A DNA stretch of 64,000 bases from Flavobacterium lotistagni. Its GTDB lineage: Bacteria; Bacteroidota; Bacteroidia; Flavobacteriales; Flavobacteriaceae. Under the pieces are notes generated by a model that worked only from the letters and a program-made list of their open reading frames with translations, was not told where the DNA came from and made no database searches. A program made the translations under genes and the position numbers. This document shows positions 60,855 to 64,000 of this stretch, piece by piece (position 1 is the stretch's first letter; each line of letters opens with the position of its first letter). The DNA lies in NCBI RefSeq assembly GCF_011392125.1, contig NZ_JAAJBU010000005.1, positions 186,001 through 250,000 on the forward strand, read 5' to 3'.

Positions 60855-62495
60855 TCATGCGATCTTATTAAATTCCATAATACTCGAAATGCCGGTCAGC
60901 GGAATCACGGCCCAACGCGGACGCGAATTGAGTTCGTAGCCGAGTTCGTAAACCGCTTTTTCTAAAAGGCAATATTTGAGCAGGAAATCGATTTCTTTGC
61001 GGTAACCGATATTGAGATTTCCGGCTTGAGCGACTTCGGTGTAAGTTTGCAGGAACACGCCCACAAAATATTTGAACAGGATTTCACCAGCCTGAAACAA
61101 TTCTTGCTGCTCGTATGGATATTTGTCTTTGTTGTTGAAAATCGTCGCGTAAATCGCATAGTGGAACGAGCGGAACATGCCGGCCACATCTTTGAGCGGC
61201 GGTTGCTTGACTTTGCGATCGCGGATGGTGCTTTCGGGTTCGCCTTCGAAATCGAGAATATAAAAATCGTCTCCGTTCACGAGCACTTGGCCCAGATGGT
61301 AATCGCCGTGGATGCGGATTCGTTCGGATTTCATTTTGGTCCAGTCGAAATCGAGGAAAATCTTGCGGATTTCTTTTTTGTGGTCGAGAAATTCGTTGGC
61401 CAGTTCTAAAGCCAAACCGTCAAGTTTGTGCAAATTATTCTCCAGAATATTCAAGCGGTTCTGAAATTGATAAGTCAGTCGGTTTTTGAGCCAAACGGTA
61501 TAATCGCCATTGTAGGTCGTGGGTGTGAAAGCTGTATCGTGAATGTCACCACCGAGCGCAATATGCAATTCGGCGGTTCTGGTAGCCAGCGTGTGGATGC
61601 GCAGAAAAATACTCAGCCCGGCCCAATCGATGATTTCGTGCGGCACTTCATTAATTTTAAGTCGTTTGAATAATTCGATATCGGGCAATTTGGCTACTTT
61701 GATTTTTTTGGTTTTGAGGTTCTCGAAAATTCGGTCGGTTTCCTCGAGCATGAATTGCCAGGCATCGCCTTGGTTGGGCACGAGTTCCTGCATCATACCC
61801 AAAGTGATGTTGCCTTCAGACAAAGCGACACTAATACTTCCGGTATATGCCGGCGAACTGGTGAAGTTCATTCGGTCGGTCAGGAATCGGCTGATTTCGT
61901 AATCGGGATTGGTACTGATATAAATGCGACGGAAAATCTTCAGCACCAACGAACCGTTGTAGATTATCGAAGTATTGCTTTGCTCGACGCCCATGAATTT
62001 AGACGATTTGTATTCGGTTTGTTCGAGCTTCCTGCCTTTATGGAATTTGACTTTGGGATTTTCTTTTTCCGAGGCGGAATGCACGATTTTGTCAAACAGC
62101 AACTTGCGGAAATCTTCCTGATGCAATGCGTCGACCAAAAAACCTTCAATACCGTTCATTTTTACCGGCGCGATAATCGTGTGCGTATCGAGCTCGTCTT
62201 CGGTCATGAAAGCGATCGGCATAAAATAATGTTGGTAGAAAGCTTCCTTGAAATTCACTTCGAGTAACACGCCGAAATAGTTGTTTTTCTTTGAAGTAAT
62301 CTTGAAAAAATCGACGACTTCGATGTATTTTAAAGTACTTGCCTTGCCGCCATACCATCGTTTGTTGACGATATAATTTTCGAGAATATCCGAGGAGAAT
62401 ACTTTGACAAAATCGGGGTCGTCAAAAGCAGTTTTCCAGTCGGTTTTAAAGACGAACGGGTTTTGAAAGCCGTCTTCGTTGATTTTACTTTCCAT
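60855..62495 (-). CDS. Maltokinase
   Basis: 546 residues. Phosphorylates maltose to alpha-maltose-1-phosphate with ATP, feeding GlgE. The C-terminal half has the aminoglycoside-kinase-like fold: RIHGDYHLGQVLVNGDDF carries the catalytic Asp and FEGEP after ILD is the metal-binding motif; the N-terminal cap has NKRWYGGKASTLKYIE, also found in the kinase part of TreS-Mak fusions. Longer than the mycobacterial enzyme of about 450 residues. Only 2 nt separate it from glgE, indicating translational coupling. Called Mak or Pep2 elsewhere. Confidence 0.9.
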   Translation of the reverse strand: MESKINEDGFQNPFVFKTDWKTAFDDPDFVKVFSSDILENYIVNKRWYGGKASTLKYIEVVDFFKITSKKNNYFGVLLEVNFKEAFYQHYFMPIAFMTEDELDTHTIIAPVKMNGIEGFLVDALHQEDFRKLLFDKIVHSASEKENPKVKFHKGRKLEQTEYKSSKFMGVEQSNTSIIYNGSLVLKIFRRIYISTNPDYEISRFLTDRMNFTSSPAYTGSISVALSEGNITLGMMQELVPNQGDAWQFMLEETDRIFENLKTKKIKVAKLPDIELFKRLKINEVPHEIIDWAGLSIFLRIHTLATRTAELHIALGGDIHDTAFTPTTYNGDYTVWLKNRLTYQFQNRLNILENNLHKLDGLALELANEFLDHKKEIRKIFLDFDWTKMKSERIRIHGDYHLGQVLVNGDDFYILDFEGEPESTIRDRKVKQPPLKDVAGMFRSFHYAIYATIFNNKDKYPYEQQELFQAGEILFKYFVGVFLQTYTEVAQAGNLNIGYRKEIDFLLKYCLLEKAVYELGYELNSRPRWAVIPLTGISSIMEFNKIA

Positions 62496-62497
62496 TT

Positions 62498-64000
62498 TTA
62501 GCGGATGATTTTAAATAGATGGAACGGCAACTCTGGTGATAGTTCGACATAGTTCCATTCCTTGTCCCAGTGATAAGTGTTTCCGGTAATTAAATCTTCT
62601 ATTTGGATGGGTTCATTGCCTAATTGCTCCAATGGCAGCTGCACCATACCTTGGCTTTGGTGATGACCATCAAGGCTCACGACCATCAAGGTTTCGCTGT
62701 GTCGGTCGTCATCGAATTTATAATAAGCCATCAGATTCTCATTGTTGGTGTTGCAGAACACCAGGTTGTTGGTTTGCTGTAAGGACGATTGCTCCTGACG
62801 GATAGTATTGATGCGCGTAATCAACATCGTGAGTTTGTTCTCGATAGTCCAATCCCAGTATTGGACTTCATATTTTTCGGAGTTGAGATATTCTTCTTTG
62901 CCTGCCGCCATCGGCTCACAAACGCGATACTCGAAAACCGGCCCGTAAATTCCGACGCAAGAACTCAACGTGGCGGCCAAAAAATACTTTTGCAAATACA
63001 CTGATTCATTGCCGCTTTGCAAAGAGAACGGATTGATATCGGGCGTGTTGGGCCAAAAATTCGGGCGGTAAAATTCCTTTTGTTGGGTTTGGGTCAGTTC
63101 GGTAAGGTAATCGGTGAGTTCTTTCTTGGTATCGCGCCAAGTGAAATAAGTATACGACTGACTGAAGCCTTGCTTGGCGAGTTCGTTCATAATTTTCGGA
63201 CGCGTGAAAGCTTCGGCTAGGAATAAAACGTCGGGATGTTTTTTCTTGACTTCAGCGATGAGCCAGCCCCAGAAATAAAAAGGTTTGGTATGTGGATTGT
63301 CAACACGATACACGCGAATACCGCATTCTTCGATCCAGAACAAAGCCACTTCGAGCAATTCCTGCCAGAGGTTTTTCCAGTCGGTGGTTTCGAAATAAAT
63401 CGGCATGATGTCTTGGTACTTCTTAGGCGGATTCTCGGCATATTGTACCGTTCCGTCTGGGCGCCATTTGAACCATTCTTTGTGCTCTTTTCCCCACGGA
63501 TGGTCGGGCGCGGCTTGCAAGGCGTAATCCATTGCTACCTCGATTCCTAAATCTTTGGCTTTTTTGACGAGCCTTTTGAAATCTTCAATCGTTCCTAAAT
63601 CTGGATGGGTGGATTTGTGCCCGCCGTATTGCGAACCAATGCCCCAAGGTGAACCGACATCGCCGGGCTCTGCATTGGTGGCGTTGTTTTTTCCTTTGCG
63701 ATTGACTTCTCCTATAGGATGAATCGGCGGAAAATACAACGTATCAAAACCCATAGCGGCCACTCTGGGCAAAAGTGCTTCACAATCTTTGAAAGTACCG
63801 TGCTTGCCTGGAACTTGTGAGGCTGAACGCGGGAAAAACTCATACCAAGTGCTGAACAAAGCTTTTTTACGATCAACATAAACCTGCAATTCGCGGGATT
63901 TATTTTCGATATAAAGAATAGGATACTTCTTGAATATGGCCGTCAATTCGTGAGACATTGCCATTTCGACCGCTTGGTCATATTGTTTCTCTGAAGTGAA
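62498..64000 (-). CDS. glgE: Alpha-1,4-glucan:maltose-1-phosphate maltosyltransferase (5' end outside window)
   Basis: The frame is open to base 64000, with the residues before the Met at 63964 reading FTSEKQYDQAVEMAMSHELT, so the gene is cut by the window edge and the visible 500 residues are its barrel and C-terminal domain. GH13_3 motifs: FPPIHPIGEVNRKGKNN, nucleophile Asp in VYRVDNPHTKPF, acid/base Glu in LAEAFTRPKIM, and third Asp in NTPDINPF. It adds maltosyl units from maltose-1-phosphate to linear alpha-1,4-glucan. With the adjacent maltokinase and GlgB this is the GlgE pathway; a trehalose synthase gene may lie beyond the right edge. Confidence 0.94.
   Translation of the reverse strand, partial: FTSEKQYDQAVEMAMSHELTAIFKKYPILYIENKSRELQVYVDRKKALFSTWYEFFPRSASQVPGKHGTFKDCEALLPRVAAMGFDTLYFPPIHPIGEVNRKGKNNATNAEPGDVGSPWGIGSQYGGHKSTHPDLGTIEDFKRLVKKAKDLGIEVAMDYALQAAPDHPWGKEHKEWFKWRPDGTVQYAENPPKKYQDIMPIYFETTDWKNLWQELLEVALFWIEECGIRVYRVDNPHTKPFYFWGWLIAEVKKKHPDVLFLAEAFTRPKIMNELAKQGFSQSYTYFTWRDTKKELTDYLTELTQTQQKEFYRPNFWPNTPDINPFSLQSGNESVYLQKYFLAATLSSCVGIYGPVFEYRVCEPMAAGKEEYLNSEKYEVQYWDWTIENKLTMLITRINTIRQEQSSLQQTNNLVFCNTNNENLMAYYKFDDDRHSETLMVVSLDGHHQSQGMVQLPLEQLGNEPIQIEDLITGNTYHWDKEWNYVELSPELPFHLFKIIR

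Noticed and set aside
62498..64000. Short stand-alone alpha-amylase starting at 63964
   Set aside because: The frame continues to the window edge with GlgE-like sequence, so the Met at 63964 is internal.

Overview
The window is chromosomal DNA from a member of the Bacteroidota, almost certainly a Flavobacterium-like Flavobacteriaceae. Four things point there: type IX secretion (T9SS) sorting domains on several secreted proteins, the T9SS component PorQ, 19 exact copies of the Bacteroidota -7 promoter box TAnnTTTG just upstream of start codons with few Shine-Dalgarno sites, and AT-rich intergenic repeats of a type I associate with Flavobacterium. No rRNA, tRNA, CRISPR array, prophage or transposase gene was seen. 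Two genes run off the edges: uvrA on the left and glgE on the right.

Layout. 1-7.6 kb: the C-terminal part of uvrA, a small secreted protein, then a leftward envelope-polysaccharide operon (YfhO-like protein, glycosyltransferase, flippase) and a DUF4834 membrane protein. 7.6-11.2 kb: outer-membrane barrel, GNAT protein and a PLP-dependent acyl-CoA/ACP transferase that may start sulfonolipid or sphingolipid synthesis. 11.5-22.4 kb: surface and signalling genes (a 2014-residue multidomain protein, two T9SS cargo proteins, a hybrid 7TMR-DISM histidine kinase). 22.5-29.6 kb: housekeeping genes (rdgB, a DEAD-box helicase, trmH-type methylase, sirtuin, purB) broken up by repeats. 29.7-35.6 kb: two T9SS proteins around a LytS/LytTR pair. 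35.8-44.1 kb: rpsA, a VOC protein, a nucleoside permease, cmk, porQ and lon. 44.3-50.9 kb: three related fibronectin-III lipoproteins, then an ECF sigma factor with three followers. 51-55.8 kb: a transporter, an LRR/T9SS protein and an M48 peptidase. 55.9-64 kb: glycogen/maltose metabolism (GH31, a 52-residue orphan protein, glgB, maltokinase, glgE).

How the genes work together. GlgE, maltokinase and GlgB form the GlgE alpha-glucan route (maltose to maltose-1-phosphate to linear glucan to branched glucan); the GH31 enzyme is a likely partner. PorQ belongs to the machinery that exports and anchors the T9SS cargo encoded elsewhere in the window. The sigma-factor cluster looks like a self-contained envelope-response unit.

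The least explained material is non-coding. It includes a six-copy repeat family with constant arms and a different hairpin in each copy, a composite version of it repeated near 1.7 and 26.1 kb, a unit of about 495 bp bounded by 27-bp inverted repeats, a structured orphan transcript candidate at 1.6 kb, and a helicase terminator whose loop carries a promoter for the next gene. Large proteins ending in a dockerin-like module instead of a T9SS domain, and a cysteine-free sirtuin, are the main protein-level oddities.
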